Source of the DNA: Elusimicrobiota bacterium
GTDB lineage: Bacteria > Elusimicrobiota > UBA8919
Assembly (NCBI GenBank): GCA_003452965.1
Contig: DMMW01000050.1
Span: forward strand, 1 to 17,856
DNA length: 17,856 nucleotides
Direction of reading: 5' to 3'
In this document: positions 1-8,184 of the stretch, one piece after another
How positions within the stretch are numbered: the stretch's first letter is position 1
Layout of the letters: the number at the start of each line of letters is the position of its first letter
Notes under the pieces: generated by a model
Database searches by the model: none
Seen by the model: only the letters and a program-made list of their open reading frames with translations
Told to the model about the DNA's origin: nothing
Made by a program: the position numbers and the translations under genes

Positions 1-468
1 CTTAGCAAGTTGTTCAGTTGGGAATGTGCAAAGTGTCCAACCAAATAAATTTTGCTCCTCTCGCTTTTTGGTTATATCTCTTAAAAACTTTCTTGAAATA
101 GCAACCTCACCGATTCTCTTTGGATCTACATCTTTTAAATTAGTAAGCGAAGCAGGCGCATTAATATAAATATTCCCATTTAAATTTTCATAAAATTCTT
201 TTTCGCCAGCTGCGACATATTTTCTTTGATATTCATCCGAGTACTGATAGAAATCTTTTTCCAGCACCGGAGTATAAAGTGTTCTAAAAATTACGTTATA
301 CTTTTGCTCAATTAGTTTTTTATGTAAGACCTCACCAAGAGCCAATCCAAACAAATCGCATCTGATCAAAATCGTATCATACTTTTTAAAGTTAGTTCTT
401 ACGGTTTTAAGTGCCCAGATTAAAACATCTGCATACTTTTCAATCTGAATTTTAGTTAATGTTTTCAT
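1..468 (-). CDS. M29-family aminopeptidase, N-terminal part (gene runs off the left edge)
   Basis: The minus strand is open for 156 codons from an ATG at 466-468 to base 1, preceded by a good Shine-Dalgarno (AAGGAGA, about 475-482). The protein begins MKTLTKIQIEKYADVLIWAL and contains VDPKRIGEVAISRKFLRDI and GWTLCTFPTEQLA. These match the conserved N-terminal half of the thermophilic M29 metallo-aminopeptidases (AmpS/AmpT/PepS type): the EKYADVLVWxLK start, VDPKRIG block and GWTLCxxPTxxLA block. Family members are cytosolic dimers of about 410 residues that release N-terminal amino acids using a two-metal centre. The metal ligands lie in the C-terminal half, outside this window, so catalytic competence cannot be judged. 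The gene is divergent from the transport operon that starts at 615, with about 110-145 bases between them. Family assignment is from recalled motifs. Confidence 0.85.
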   Translation of the reverse strand, partial: MKTLTKIQIEKYADVLIWALKTVRTNFKKYDTILIRCDLFGLALGEVLHKKLIEQKYNVIFRTLYTPVLEKDFYQYSDEYQRKYVAAGEKEFYENLNGNIYINAPASLTNLKDVDPKRIGEVAISRKFLRDITKKREEQNLFGWTLCTFPTEQLAK

Positions 469-500
469 TTCAAATCTCCTTGAAATTGATTACAGTGATT

Positions 501-523
501 AAATAGAACCGTCCCCATTATTT
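501..523. repeat. possible fragment of a dispersed repeat
   Basis: The divergent intergenic region carries AATAGAACCGTCCCCATTAT, more GC-rich than its surroundings. From memory, similar AGAACCGTCCCC strings occur as dispersed, transposase-associated repeats in many bacterial genomes. Only one copy is in the window, so its repeat nature is an inference. Confidence 0.25.
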
Positions 524-578
524 TACTTATTTTCTGGAGATTTGCAATATTGATATTCCTATAATTTTTGCTTTTTTC

Positions 579-607
579 TTGCTTCGTTTAACTTTATTTT
601 ATATACT
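579..607 (+). promoter_or_regulatory. candidate sigma70-type promoter for the transport operon
   Basis: TTGCTT (579-584) and TATACT (602-607) are separated by 17 bases, a good match to a -35/-10 pair. The predicted transcription start falls at about 613-615, directly on the ATG at 615, which has no Shine-Dalgarno. The two observations together suggest a leaderless or nearly leaderless message. AT-rich DNA gives many chance matches, so this is moderate evidence. Confidence 0.4.
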
Positions 608-614
608 ATTATTT

Positions 615-1877
615 ATGCTTTCAAATATAATTCTATACATTAAAATAGGCACGAGAAATCTATTCAAGTATAAAAGAAGAAGTTTACAAATTATAATTAT
701 CATTCTTATTGGTGCCTTTGTTATAACTGCAATCGGCGGATTCACTACCGGTTTTATAGATAATTATATGAAAGATATAGTTGAAAATACTTCACACGGT
801 AAAATATATTTTAAAGGATTTTATCAAAAACAAGAAATTTCACCTTTAGAGTTATCAATTGTAAATTACAAAGAAATTATAGAAGAAATTAAAAATAAAG
901 ATAATACAACCATCCTTTCACCTTCTATTTCCGCAGGAATAGTACTTTCTTCTAACGAAAATTCAACCAATATAATGTGTCAAGGTATTTCACCATTTAG
1001 TGATAAAAAGGAAATATTCCCAACCTATAAAGTTTATCATTCGGCAGTTGTTCAAGGCAGATTCTTTGAAAACAATAATGATACAGGTATTTTAATTGGT
1101 TCTTATACTGCATCTAATTTGAAATGCAAGATAAACGACAAGGTTATTCTTTTTACATCTGATAGCTATGGTTCTTTTAATGCTGTGGAATTAAAAATTA
1201 TCGGAATTTATAAAACAGGTTATATAGATAAAGATGAGGATATCTGCTTGATAGACCTTTCAAGTATGCAAAAATTAGTTGGTCTTGAAAATAGAGTTAC
1301 AGAAATATCTTTATTCTTTAATGATATTAATAAAGCGGACACCTTTAAAAATTCTAATATTGATTTAATCCAAAAATATAATTTGGAGTATTTGTCGTGG
1401 AAGGATTTGCTTGGTTCATTGATTTATGCAATAGATATCGGTAATAAATTTAACCTTATTATTTATATTATTTTCATAGTAGTTGCTGCAGTTGGAATTA
1501 TGAATACCATTCTAATTTCCATTTTTGACAGAATGCGTGATATTGGAACTTTAAGGTCAATTGGTTTTACTAAAAATAATGTTACTCATATGCTAATTAC
1601 TGAACTTTTTATTTTGGGTTTTATCGGGTCAGTGTTAGGCGTTATTATGGGTGGTTATCTGATATATTATTTTTCAATTCATGGCATTCCTATCTCGGAT
1701 AGCGCCAGAGAAATGGCTGCGTCATTCTTTTCGGGTAACAGAATCTATCCCGGTTTCAATTTAAAGATTTTAATTTATCCTCTTATAATATCCTGTATAG
1801 TGCCTTTATTATCTTCGATATACCCTATAATAATTATGAGAAAACTAAAGATTAAAGAAGCCTTGGGTTATTTATGA
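615..1877 (+). CDS. ABC transporter permease, FtsX/LolC/MacB type (first of two)
   Basis: Inner-membrane subunit of an ABC transporter. From the ATG at 615 it is 420 residues: a short basic cytosolic start (GTRNLFKYKRRS), TM1 at about 24-41, a large periplasmic domain of roughly 230 residues, then TM2 (280-301), TM3 (326-354) and TM4 (385-408). Between TM2 and TM3 lies the family hallmark loop DRMRDIGTLRSIGF that contacts the ATPase. This is the MacB_PCD plus FtsX topology of LolC/LolE. The frame is open back to base 507 with a TTG at 579, but homologues begin just before a conserved xRNLxxxKRRS block, which supports 615. The stop overlaps the next start by four bases (ATGA), so the two permeases are translationally coupled and probably form a heterodimer. 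The cargo is inferred from neighbours (LolA-like carrier, barrel), not from this sequence. Confidence 0.88.
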   Translation: MLSNIILYIKIGTRNLFKYKRRSLQIIIIILIGAFVITAIGGFTTGFIDNYMKDIVENTSHGKIYFKGFYQKQEISPLELSIVNYKEIIEEIKNKDNTTILSPSISAGIVLSSNENSTNIMCQGISPFSDKKEIFPTYKVYHSAVVQGRFFENNNDTGILIGSYTASNLKCKINDKVILFTSDSYGSFNAVELKIIGIYKTGYIDKDEDICLIDLSSMQKLVGLENRVTEISLFFNDINKADTFKNSNIDLIQKYNLEYLSWKDLLGSLIYAIDIGNKFNLIIYIIFIVVAAVGIMNTILISIFDRMRDIGTLRSIGFTKNNVTHMLITELFILGFIGSVLGVIMGGYLIYYFSIHGIPISDSAREMAASFFSGNRIYPGFNLKILIYPLIISCIVPLLSSIYPIIIMRKLKIKEALGYL

Positions 1878-3109
1878 ATAATAAAACAATATTTACCATT
1901 TCAATAAAAAACCTTAAAAGGCATATTAGAAGAACGTATTTGAATATTATCAGTATCACTTTTTCTGTAGGTGCACTGTTGTTTTTCATTTCTTTTTACC
2001 GTGGTACCTATATCGCTATGATGCGTGAATCATTTATTAAATATAAATCCGGACATATTCAGATGCACACCAAACGTTTTGATGATAAAAAGGTTCAGGA
2101 TTATGTCACTAAAGATACAATCATTGAGAATTATATCCCGATAATAACAGATATTTCAAAAAATCCAGCAGTATCAGGTGTTTCCGGCAGATTTATAAAT
2201 ATGGGTTTTATAGGAAACGGCAAGGAAAAAATGGTTGTTATGGTAATGGGGTGCGATCCAGAATATGATAAAAATGTAAGTGTTATAAGCGACTTTATTG
2301 AAAAAGGTGTTTATCTGGATAAATCAGACGGCATTTTAATCGGCAAAAAAACGGCTGAATTATTTGATTTTAAAATCGGTGATATTTGCTACATCCAATC
2401 ACAAACCATTTACAATACTCCAAATTTAATCCTTCTACCCGTAGTTGGTATATATGATACGGGATATTACGAATTGGATAAAAACACTGTTTTCATTGAC
2501 CTGAAAAATGCAAATTTGCTTTTTGATACAAATAATGTAATTAATAAGATTATTATTCTTTTAAAAGATGAGAGAAATACCGAAAAATTTTCTAAGATGC
2601 TATCAAATAACTATGAAAATATTTTAGATGTTAAAACATGGAGATTTTACGGACAGGCATTGTTAGAAAATGAAAAAGGTGATGGTATTTTCTATATTAT
2701 TTTTATGTCAATTTTAATTTTTATCAGCATAACAACGATAATGAGTACTATGTATGTTAATGTTTTTGAACGTATCCGTGAAATTGGAACATTACGGGCG
2801 ATAGGATGGAAACAACAAGAAGTTTTTAAACTATTCATTTTTGAATCAATATTTATCGGTATCGCCGGCTCAATTGTCGGTATCATCCTTGGCGGTATCC
2901 CAACACTTTATATGACCTATATTGGTATTGATTATTCGAAAATGGGTGATGTTATTTCAATACCTATATTTAAAATGATTTGTAAGTCTGAATATTATGA
3001 TTTGGTTATCGTATTTGTACTCGGCACATTATCAACCTATTTGGGTGGTTGGTTACCTGCGAGAAAAGCAAGCAAAATGATTATTACCGATTCACTCAGA
3101 ACTATTTAA
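1874..3109 (+). CDS. ABC transporter permease, FtsX/LolE/MacB type (second of two)
   Basis: A 411-residue paralogue of the preceding permease with the same layout: TM1 about 23-43, a periplasmic domain about 45-268, then TM2 271-293, TM3 319-346 and TM4 376-395. The coupling loop NVFERIREIGTLRAIGWKQQ is a near-perfect FtsX-family signature. The C-terminus GGWLPARKASKMIITDSLR matches the usual P(A)xxAxxxxPxxALR ending. The ATG overlaps the upstream stop in ATGA and has no strong Shine-Dalgarno, so translation probably depends on reinitiation. Two different permeases with one ATPase is the LolCDE-type arrangement. It could equally be a MacB-like or other lipid exporter; the LolA-like gene 11 bases downstream favours lipoprotein or lipid delivery. 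Confidence 0.88.
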   Translation: MNNKTIFTISIKNLKRHIRRTYLNIISITFSVGALLFFISFYRGTYIAMMRESFIKYKSGHIQMHTKRFDDKKVQDYVTKDTIIENYIPIITDISKNPAVSGVSGRFINMGFIGNGKEKMVVMVMGCDPEYDKNVSVISDFIEKGVYLDKSDGILIGKKTAELFDFKIGDICYIQSQTIYNTPNLILLPVVGIYDTGYYELDKNTVFIDLKNANLLFDTNNVINKIIILLKDERNTEKFSKMLSNNYENILDVKTWRFYGQALLENEKGDGIFYIIFMSILIFISITTIMSTMYVNVFERIREIGTLRAIGWKQQEVFKLFIFESIFIGIAGSIVGIILGGIPTLYMTYIGIDYSKMGDVISIPIFKMICKSEYYDLVIVFVLGTLSTYLGGWLPARKASKMIITDSLRTI

Positions 3110-3120
3110 TTGGAGGCAAA

Positions 3121-3831
3121 ATGAAACATTTTTTATCTATTATACTTTTATTGATATTTAATCAGACTTGTTATGCTATTACTGCTGAAGAAATTGTCAA
3201 GTCAGTAGACAGTAATCTTACTTTTAATGAAGGTGAAATGAATATAAACATAATTGACATTAAAAGTGAAAAAGTAACTAAAACACTTCTTGCAAATGTA
3301 AAATTTAAAAAGGATAAAGGTACTCTCATTGAATTTTTAGAACCAGCAAGAGAAAAAAATAAAAGGATACTGATGGTAAAAGATAATATGTGGATGTTTG
3401 TACCAGGAATATCAAGACCAATCAGATTATCAGGTAAAGACAGCTTTATGGGAACCTCTTTTTCTAATCGGGATTTGATGGATTATGATATGAATAACGA
3501 TTATAAAAGTTCAATTATTGAAACAACCGATGAAAAATATAGATTGGAACTAAAAGCAACTAATAAAAATGTAACATATCCAAAAGTTATAATGGACGTT
3601 GAAAAAGAAAGGTTATTACCGGTTTATCAAGAACTCTATACAGTATCAGAAAATCTAATAAAAACAATAGATTATTCTGATATAAAAGACCTCGGAGGTA
3701 AACTAAGACCGTCTGTTATGGTTATTAAAGATGTACTAACACAAGGTAATGAAACAAAGGTGATAATTAAAAATATGATTGATAAAAACATTAACGAAAA
3801 TATTTTTTCACCGCAAAATATTGTGAGGTAA
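3121..3831 (+). CDS. LolA-like periplasmic carrier (outer-membrane lipoprotein-sorting protein family, PF17131-like)
   Basis: A 236-residue secreted protein. The start at 3121 is set by a strong Shine-Dalgarno (TTGGAGGC, 3111-3118) and by the signal peptide MKHFLSIILLLIFNQTCYA, with likely cleavage after residue 19; an upstream in-frame start at 3049 would bury the signal. The mature protein shows the order typical of the LolA-like PF17131 family: AEEIVKSVD, LIEFLEPAREKNKRILMV, a WMFVPGISRPIRLS block at 91-104, and GGKLRPSVMVIKD at 192-204. The fold is an open beta-barrel that shields an acyl chain in the periplasm. I infer that it receives lipoprotein or lipid from the adjacent ABC transporter and passes it to the outer membrane. 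The Cys at 17 lies in the signal region and does not form a good lipobox. Gaps are 11 bases to the upstream gene and 3 to the downstream gene. Confidence 0.85.
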   Translation: MKHFLSIILLLIFNQTCYAITAEEIVKSVDSNLTFNEGEMNINIIDIKSEKVTKTLLANVKFKKDKGTLIEFLEPAREKNKRILMVKDNMWMFVPGISRPIRLSGKDSFMGTSFSNRDLMDYDMNNDYKSSIIETTDEKYRLELKATNKNVTYPKVIMDVEKERLLPVYQELYTVSENLIKTIDYSDIKDLGGKLRPSVMVIKDVLTQGNETKVIIKNMIDKNINENIFSPQNIVR

Positions 3832-3834
3832 TAT

Positions 3835-4518
3835 ATGGCTAATATCCTTGTTGAAAATGTTCACAAAGTTTACACTCTCGGAAAAACTGAAGTAAATGCG
3901 CTGCGTGGAATCAATCTTGAAATTAAGAAATCGGAATTTATAGGTATTATAGGACCGTCTGGTTCCGGTAAAACTACGCTTCTAAATATTATTGGTTGTA
4001 TAGACATCCCCACAGAGGGACAGATATTTATAGACGGTCAAAATACAACTAATCTTAATGATGATAATCTTACTTTATTGAGGAGAAAGTATATTGGGTT
4101 TATTTTCCAATCGTTCAATCTCATACCTGTTTTAAACGCTTTTGAAAATGTTGAACTTCCTTTAATAGCACAGGGTGTTGATATAAACACAAGAAATAAA
4201 ATGGTTATAGAAATGCTAAAAAATGTAGAAATTGAGGAATTCGCAAAACATAAACCAGATGAACTTTCAGGTGGGCAAAGACAGCGCGTTGCCATAGCAC
4301 GTGCACTTGTAACAAAACCATCAATAATTCTTGCTGACGAGCCTACGGCAAACCTTGATTCGGAAACGGGAAATAAGATTATAGAAATAATGAAACATAT
4401 GAATGAAACCCTACAAACGACTTTTGTCATATCAACACATGATCCAAGATTATTGGAATATATTGATAAAAAAATATTTCTAAGTGACGGAAAAATTATA
4501 AAAACAGAACAGAATTGA
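3835..4518 (+). CDS. ABC transporter ATP-binding protein, LolD/MacB type
   Basis: A 227-residue cytosolic ATPase with all nucleotide-binding motifs: Walker A GPSGSGKTT (40-48), Q-loop FIFQSFNLIPVLNAFENV, signature LSGGQRQRVAIARAL, Walker B IILADEPTANLD and H-loop STHDP. The FNLIPxLxAxENVxLPL stretch after the Q-loop is typical of the LolD/MacB/FtsE branch that partners FtsX-like permeases. The start ATG at 3835 follows GAGGTAA, a Shine-Dalgarno overlapping the upstream stop. It is predicted to energise the two permeases encoded upstream. Length and motifs are complete, with nothing degenerate. Confidence 0.95.
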   Translation: MANILVENVHKVYTLGKTEVNALRGINLEIKKSEFIGIIGPSGSGKTTLLNIIGCIDIPTEGQIFIDGQNTTNLNDDNLTLLRRKYIGFIFQSFNLIPVLNAFENVELPLIAQGVDINTRNKMVIEMLKNVEIEEFAKHKPDELSGGQRQRVAIARALVTKPSIILADEPTANLDSETGNKIIEIMKHMNETLQTTFVISTHDPRLLEYIDKKIFLSDGKIIKTEQN

Positions 4519-4521
4519 TTT

Positions 4522-5709
4522 ATGAAGTATTTCAGAACTATTTTTCTTATAATGTTTTTATGTAATATTGCTAATTTTGCTTATTGCTTTAATTTAAGCG
4601 GTTACATAGAAAATCTTTTTAGTTACAATGAAAGCAAAAATACTTTAGTCAATCCTGAAAATATCCTTTCAATATCCAAATTTGCTAACCTAACTGAATT
4701 ACAATTAAATTTGTCATCCAAAGATAAAAAAACATTAATTATTGATACAAGGGCAAGATATGACACTGAAACAGAAGATTTTTCAACTCATTTTGACCAG
4801 GCATATATAAACTTTGACGCAAGTGAAATAACAAAATTTAAAATGGGTAGACAAAGAATAGGTTTTGGAGTAGGTTACTTATGGAATCCTGTAAATAATC
4901 TTGATTTACAGAAAGATATATATAATCCGACAAAATATATTGAAGGTATTGACGGATTAAAATTTAATCTTGATTTTACTTCTAAAATTGGAAAACCGAT
5001 GAACCTAAATTTTGAAATATTGCCACCAATTAATTATTCTGATAATTCAAGTATATCTTATTCAAAATTCGGTTCCCAGTTTTACATATTTATAAATGAA
5101 ATTGAGATAGGTTTGGTTTCAAGTTATCATAAAACTCCTTTGAATTCTGAAAATATCCTTTTTGGCAGCTATTATTCAATAGATATAAAAGGAATAATAT
5201 TCGGACTTGAATATGCCCAGTCAAAAAATAACGATATAATATATTTTACAGATACTGGTATTAAAAACAAATCAACCTACTATCCACAAATTGTATTAAA
5301 CATGAATAAAAGAACATCTGAAAAAAGTTTTTTGGTTCTTGAATATTTTTATAATGGTTCTGGATATGACAAAAATGAATTTGAAAATTTACAGAATCTT
5401 ACTAAAAATAATTATTCTATATATGGGCATACTACTCTTAGTGTTTTAAATCCAGGTTATGTGAATAGGAATTATATTTTCAGTACATTTTCTAATGAAA
5501 TTTCTGATTATGTTTCCCTATCAATAAGCAGCATGTTAAATATTGACAATTCGGGAGCATTTATTTACCCACAAATATCCTGGACAAAAATTAAGAATCT
5601 TACCTTATCTTTGGAAAATATAAGTAACATCTCCGCAAACAAAGATAGTGAATTTTCTATAATACCATATTATTACATTCTTATCATCCGTTCTCAATAT
5701 TATTTTTAA
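4522..5709 (+). CDS. predicted outer-membrane beta-barrel protein, last gene of the transport operon
   Basis: I do not recognise a named family. The 395-residue protein starts with a signal peptide (MKYFRTIFLIMFLCNIANFAYC, cleavage near residue 22). The mature part is rich in alternating hydrophobic/polar strands with many Y, F, N and S and few helices, for example MGRQRIGFGVGYLWNPVNN. It ends LIIRSQYYF; a terminal aromatic residue after an alternating strand is the usual BAM recognition signal of outer-membrane barrels. It follows the ATPase by three bases, so it is almost certainly co-transcribed. I infer an outer-membrane acceptor or pore for the cargo handled by the upstream ABC transporter and LolA-like carrier. 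An alternative is an unrelated porin-like protein. Barrel nature is fairly secure; function is unknown. Confidence 0.7.
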   Translation: MKYFRTIFLIMFLCNIANFAYCFNLSGYIENLFSYNESKNTLVNPENILSISKFANLTELQLNLSSKDKKTLIIDTRARYDTETEDFSTHFDQAYINFDASEITKFKMGRQRIGFGVGYLWNPVNNLDLQKDIYNPTKYIEGIDGLKFNLDFTSKIGKPMNLNFEILPPINYSDNSSISYSKFGSQFYIFINEIEIGLVSSYHKTPLNSENILFGSYYSIDIKGIIFGLEYAQSKNNDIIYFTDTGIKNKSTYYPQIVLNMNKRTSEKSFLVLEYFYNGSGYDKNEFENLQNLTKNNYSIYGHTTLSVLNPGYVNRNYIFSTFSNEISDYVSLSISSMLNIDNSGAFIYPQISWTKIKNLTLSLENISNISANKDSEFSIIPYYYILIIRSQYYF

Positions 5710-5742
5710 ATTAAGCAATAAATACATATACAATTAATTTCA

Positions 5743-5770
5743 TTGAAAAAAATGTCTAAATGTGTATAAT
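5743..5770 (+). promoter_or_regulatory. strong sigma70-type promoter for the cyclase operon
   Basis: TTGAAA (5743-5748), a 16-base spacer and a perfect TATAAT (5765-5770) place a transcription start at about 5777. The last bases of the -10 box coincide with the left end of the inverted-repeat element at 5769-5935, so transcripts would carry nearly the entire element in their 5' leader. If the element is removed between its flanking TAA copies, TATAAT is still formed and the ATG now at 5964 would lie about 30 bases downstream. Confidence 0.6.
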
Positions 5771-5935
5771 GATACTGTTGAAAAACCCCTTTTCTGCTGT
5801 GATTTCAATATTTTGGCTACATCTTCGTCATCCTCGCCTTACATATCTCCGTCGGATGATATGCTCGGCTCGGCTTCCTTGCTTCGCTCAAAATCTTAAA
5901 ATCTCGCTACGAAGTAAGTTTTCCAACAGTATCAT
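5769..5935. mobile_element. MITE-like element with 18-bp terminal inverted repeats, no coding capacity
   Basis: The ends are ATGATACTGTTGAAAAAC (5769-5786) and its inverse at 5918-5935, 17 of 18 bases matching. A 3-bp TAA flanks the element if its ends are set at 5770 and 5934 (5767-5769 and 5935-5937), compatible with a target-site duplication. The roughly 130-base interior is visibly more GC-rich than the neighbourhood and has an internal hairpin (CATATC at 5842 pairing with GATATG ending at 5863). There is no transposase, so movement would need one in trans. It sits exactly between a promoter and the cyclase start. Its in-frame translation is an accident, with the Arg/Leu/Ser-rich composition of a read-through repeat. 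Confidence 0.7.
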
Positions 5936-5963
5936 AATGATTCTGCATTCATTGCATTCATCT

Positions 5964-7352
5964 ATGTTTAAAAAACTATTCACTAATCCATCTTATCAGA
6001 AATTTCCTGAATTACACGACTTAATCTATCCTAATGTTATTAAAGGTGAAAAAGCGATCGCTTATTTTCGGCTTATTCTTGCATTATTAATTGCGGCTCT
6101 CGTGTTTACCATGGGTTTTGTAAATAAGCATTTTAATATCTCCGATTACATTAATTTGTCTATTACCGGCATTGCATTTTCTTATTCCATATTTGTTTTT
6201 ATACTATTTAGTATAAAAAAATATAATAGATTCATAGGATTTATTTCATCAACAGTAGACATTACTCTTGTATCTTTATCTGTTTACTTCAGCAAATTTG
6301 ATCCACATAATTCAATCTTATCAGTTATGATTTCAAGTTCTTTTGCCGTTTATATACCTATCATTCTTTATTCTATAAGAAGACATGACCCTTTTAATTC
6401 TTTTTTCACAGGAATTCTGGCTGGTTTTCAATATTCTGTTATCATTGCTATTATGTTTCTTGAACATAATTCTAGAACCAATCTTTTAATGTTAGGTTTT
6501 GGAACAACAAATGATATTGTAAATGAACTTATTAAAGTGTCAATGCTTATACTTTGCGGATTTTTGGGATATGTGATAGCTAACAACTTCGATAGTTTGT
6601 TTATCAAAGGACTTCTTGAAAAAAAGGAAAAAGAATATGTGAAAGATGTTTTTGGTAAATATGTTTCGGATGCAGTTGTTGATAAGATTCTATCAAAAAA
6701 TATACCGATTGACGGTGAAAAGCGTTTTGCGACAGTGATGTTCATTGATTTGAAAGATTTTACAAAAATGTCGGAAAATATGGATCCTAAAATTTTGATT
6801 AAAACATTAAACAGTTTTTTCGCCTTTGCTATTGAAAAAATAAATATTCATAATGGATTTATAGATAAGTTTATCGGTGATGCAATTATGGTAGAATTTG
6901 GAGTACCCATATATGATGAAAATCATAAGGAAAATGCTGTTAAATGCGCTATAGATTTATATAAATCATCACAAAAACTTCGTTATTCAAGTAATATTAC
7001 ATGGAACTTTGAAATTGGTATAGGAATTAACTCCGGCGAGTTAGTACTTGGAAACATCGGGACCGAAGAAAGAATGGAATATACGGCATTAGGAGATACT
7101 GTCAACATCGCATCAAGATTGGAAAGAATGACACGGGAACTTAATAAACCTATTATTATCGGTGAAAATACTTACTGTGAAGCAATAAAAGATTTCATTG
7201 AAAATAAAATAGAATTAAAAATAAAGGGAAAATCAGAACCTATAAAAGCATATATTATAAATACAGAAATTTTATCGGATATTGAAAATACTTCATTGGT
7301 AAAAAAAATAAGTAACGGAGGTTATGAATGGGCAAAACAGCGTTTGTGTTAA
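5964..7352 (+). CDS. membrane-anchored class III adenylate/guanylate cyclase
   Basis: A 462-residue protein (from ATG 5964) that should make cyclic nucleotide from NTP at the inner membrane. Six hydrophobic segments span about 32-52, 62-84, 90-109, 119-138, 147-166 and 190-208. They are followed by the usual linker EYVKDVFGKYVSDAVVDKIL (224-243) and a class III catalytic domain. Metal-binding aspartates are D262 (MFIDLKDFT) and D306 (DKFIGDAIMVEFG); K302 and D378 (TALGDTVN) are the pair associated with ATP preference; N381 and R385 (VNIASRLE) are the transition-state residues. All key residues are present, so an active homodimeric adenylate cyclase is predicted. The start is uncertain: the frame is open to 5760 through the MITE, and ATGs at 5937 and 5964 both lack a Shine-Dalgarno; homologue-like sequence begins near 5964. 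The 3' end overlaps the phospholipase gene by 25 bases. The N-terminal sensor type was not identified. Confidence 0.88.
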   Translation: MFKKLFTNPSYQKFPELHDLIYPNVIKGEKAIAYFRLILALLIAALVFTMGFVNKHFNISDYINLSITGIAFSYSIFVFILFSIKKYNRFIGFISSTVDITLVSLSVYFSKFDPHNSILSVMISSSFAVYIPIILYSIRRHDPFNSFFTGILAGFQYSVIIAIMFLEHNSRTNLLMLGFGTTNDIVNELIKVSMLILCGFLGYVIANNFDSLFIKGLLEKKEKEYVKDVFGKYVSDAVVDKILSKNIPIDGEKRFATVMFIDLKDFTKMSENMDPKILIKTLNSFFAFAIEKINIHNGFIDKFIGDAIMVEFGVPIYDENHKENAVKCAIDLYKSSQKLRYSSNITWNFEIGIGINSGELVLGNIGTEERMEYTALGDTVNIASRLERMTRELNKPIIIGENTYCEAIKDFIENKIELKIKGKSEPIKAYIINTEILSDIENTSLVKKISNGGYEWAKQRLC

Positions 7353-8182
7353 GTGGCGGTGCAGCAAAGGGAGCATTTCAGGTAGGGGCAATAAACTATC
7401 TTATGGGCGAAAAAAAGATTATCCCGGATATTGTTATCGGTATTTCTACCGGTAGTTTACAGTCAGTGCCTGTTGCACAACATGACCTTAAACTGATGAA
7501 TGATGTCTGGATGAACATAAAAAGCATGGGTGATATTTGTTCGACAAATTTGTTCAGATTGCTCGGGCTGTTATTCGGGACATCAAACGGTATTTTAGAA
7601 TTTAAAGGACTTCGTAAAATTCTTGGAAAAGTTTTAGATAAGGAAAAATTGAAAAATTCAACAACAGATATTTTTGTAGGAACGGTTGATTTGCAATCAA
7701 CACAGCTTCAATATTGGGATAAGAATAATATAGACCTTGATAAGATTCTTGCATCCTGTACAATCCCGATTATTTTCCCCCCGATGAAACATAATAATTC
7801 ACAGTTGGTTGATGGCGGCGTCAGAGACATTGTCCCCTTAAAAAAAGCAATTGAAGAAGGTGCAGATACTATTTATGCAATTTTGTGTATGCCTCTAAAT
7901 TTACAAGCCGAAAGAAAGGTATATAAAAGCATTGGGGATGTTGTTCTGCGAGCGATTGACGATATTATGAAAAATGAAATTATGAGAAACGATATTAAAG
8001 CATTGAAAACTAAAAATGAATTACGCGAAAAACATGAATATTTCAAAAATAAATATCGGCATATTGAATGTAAAGTTATTGACCCATCAAGACATTTTTT
8101 GGACGAACTTGAATTTAAACATGATAAAATAATGGACGGTATAAATCATGGCTATGAAAGGGCAAAAGAAATACTTAAATAA
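7328..8182 (+). CDS. patatin-like phospholipase / acyl hydrolase
   Basis: A 284-residue protein with the Ser-Asp dyad of patatin-family lipid acyl hydrolases. Residues 8-20 (LSGGAAKGAFQVG) form the glycine-rich oxyanion hole, the nucleophile elbow is GISTG with Ser40, and the Asp motif is DGG at 162-164. The C-terminal third (about 195-284) is charged and helical. There is no signal peptide, so it should act in the cytosol on membrane phospholipids. A strong Shine-Dalgarno (GGAGGT, 7317-7322) precedes the ATG at 7328, which lies inside the last codons of the cyclase gene, giving translational coupling. It could be a housekeeping RssA-like lipase; the coupling to a cyclase suggests possible control by a cyclic nucleotide. 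No cyclic-nucleotide-binding domain is visible. Confidence 0.9.
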   Translation: MGKTAFVLSGGAAKGAFQVGAINYLMGEKKIIPDIVIGISTGSLQSVPVAQHDLKLMNDVWMNIKSMGDICSTNLFRLLGLLFGTSNGILEFKGLRKILGKVLDKEKLKNSTTDIFVGTVDLQSTQLQYWDKNNIDLDKILASCTIPIIFPPMKHNNSQLVDGGVRDIVPLKKAIEEGADTIYAILCMPLNLQAERKVYKSIGDVVLRAIDDIMKNEIMRNDIKALKTKNELREKHEYFKNKYRHIECKVIDPSRHFLDELEFKHDKIMDGINHGYERAKEILK

Positions 8183-8184
8183 TT

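Noticed and set aside
3049..3120. Upstream in-frame start for the LolA-like gene
   Set aside because: It lies inside the second permease gene and would bury the signal peptide. The ATG at 3121 has a strong Shine-Dalgarno and a proper signal sequence directly after it.
5760..5963. N-terminal extension of the cyclase (68 codons in frame)
   Set aside because: It is the translation of the MITE and promoter region, with an odd composition and no link to the cyclase family. The family-like sequence starts near 5964.
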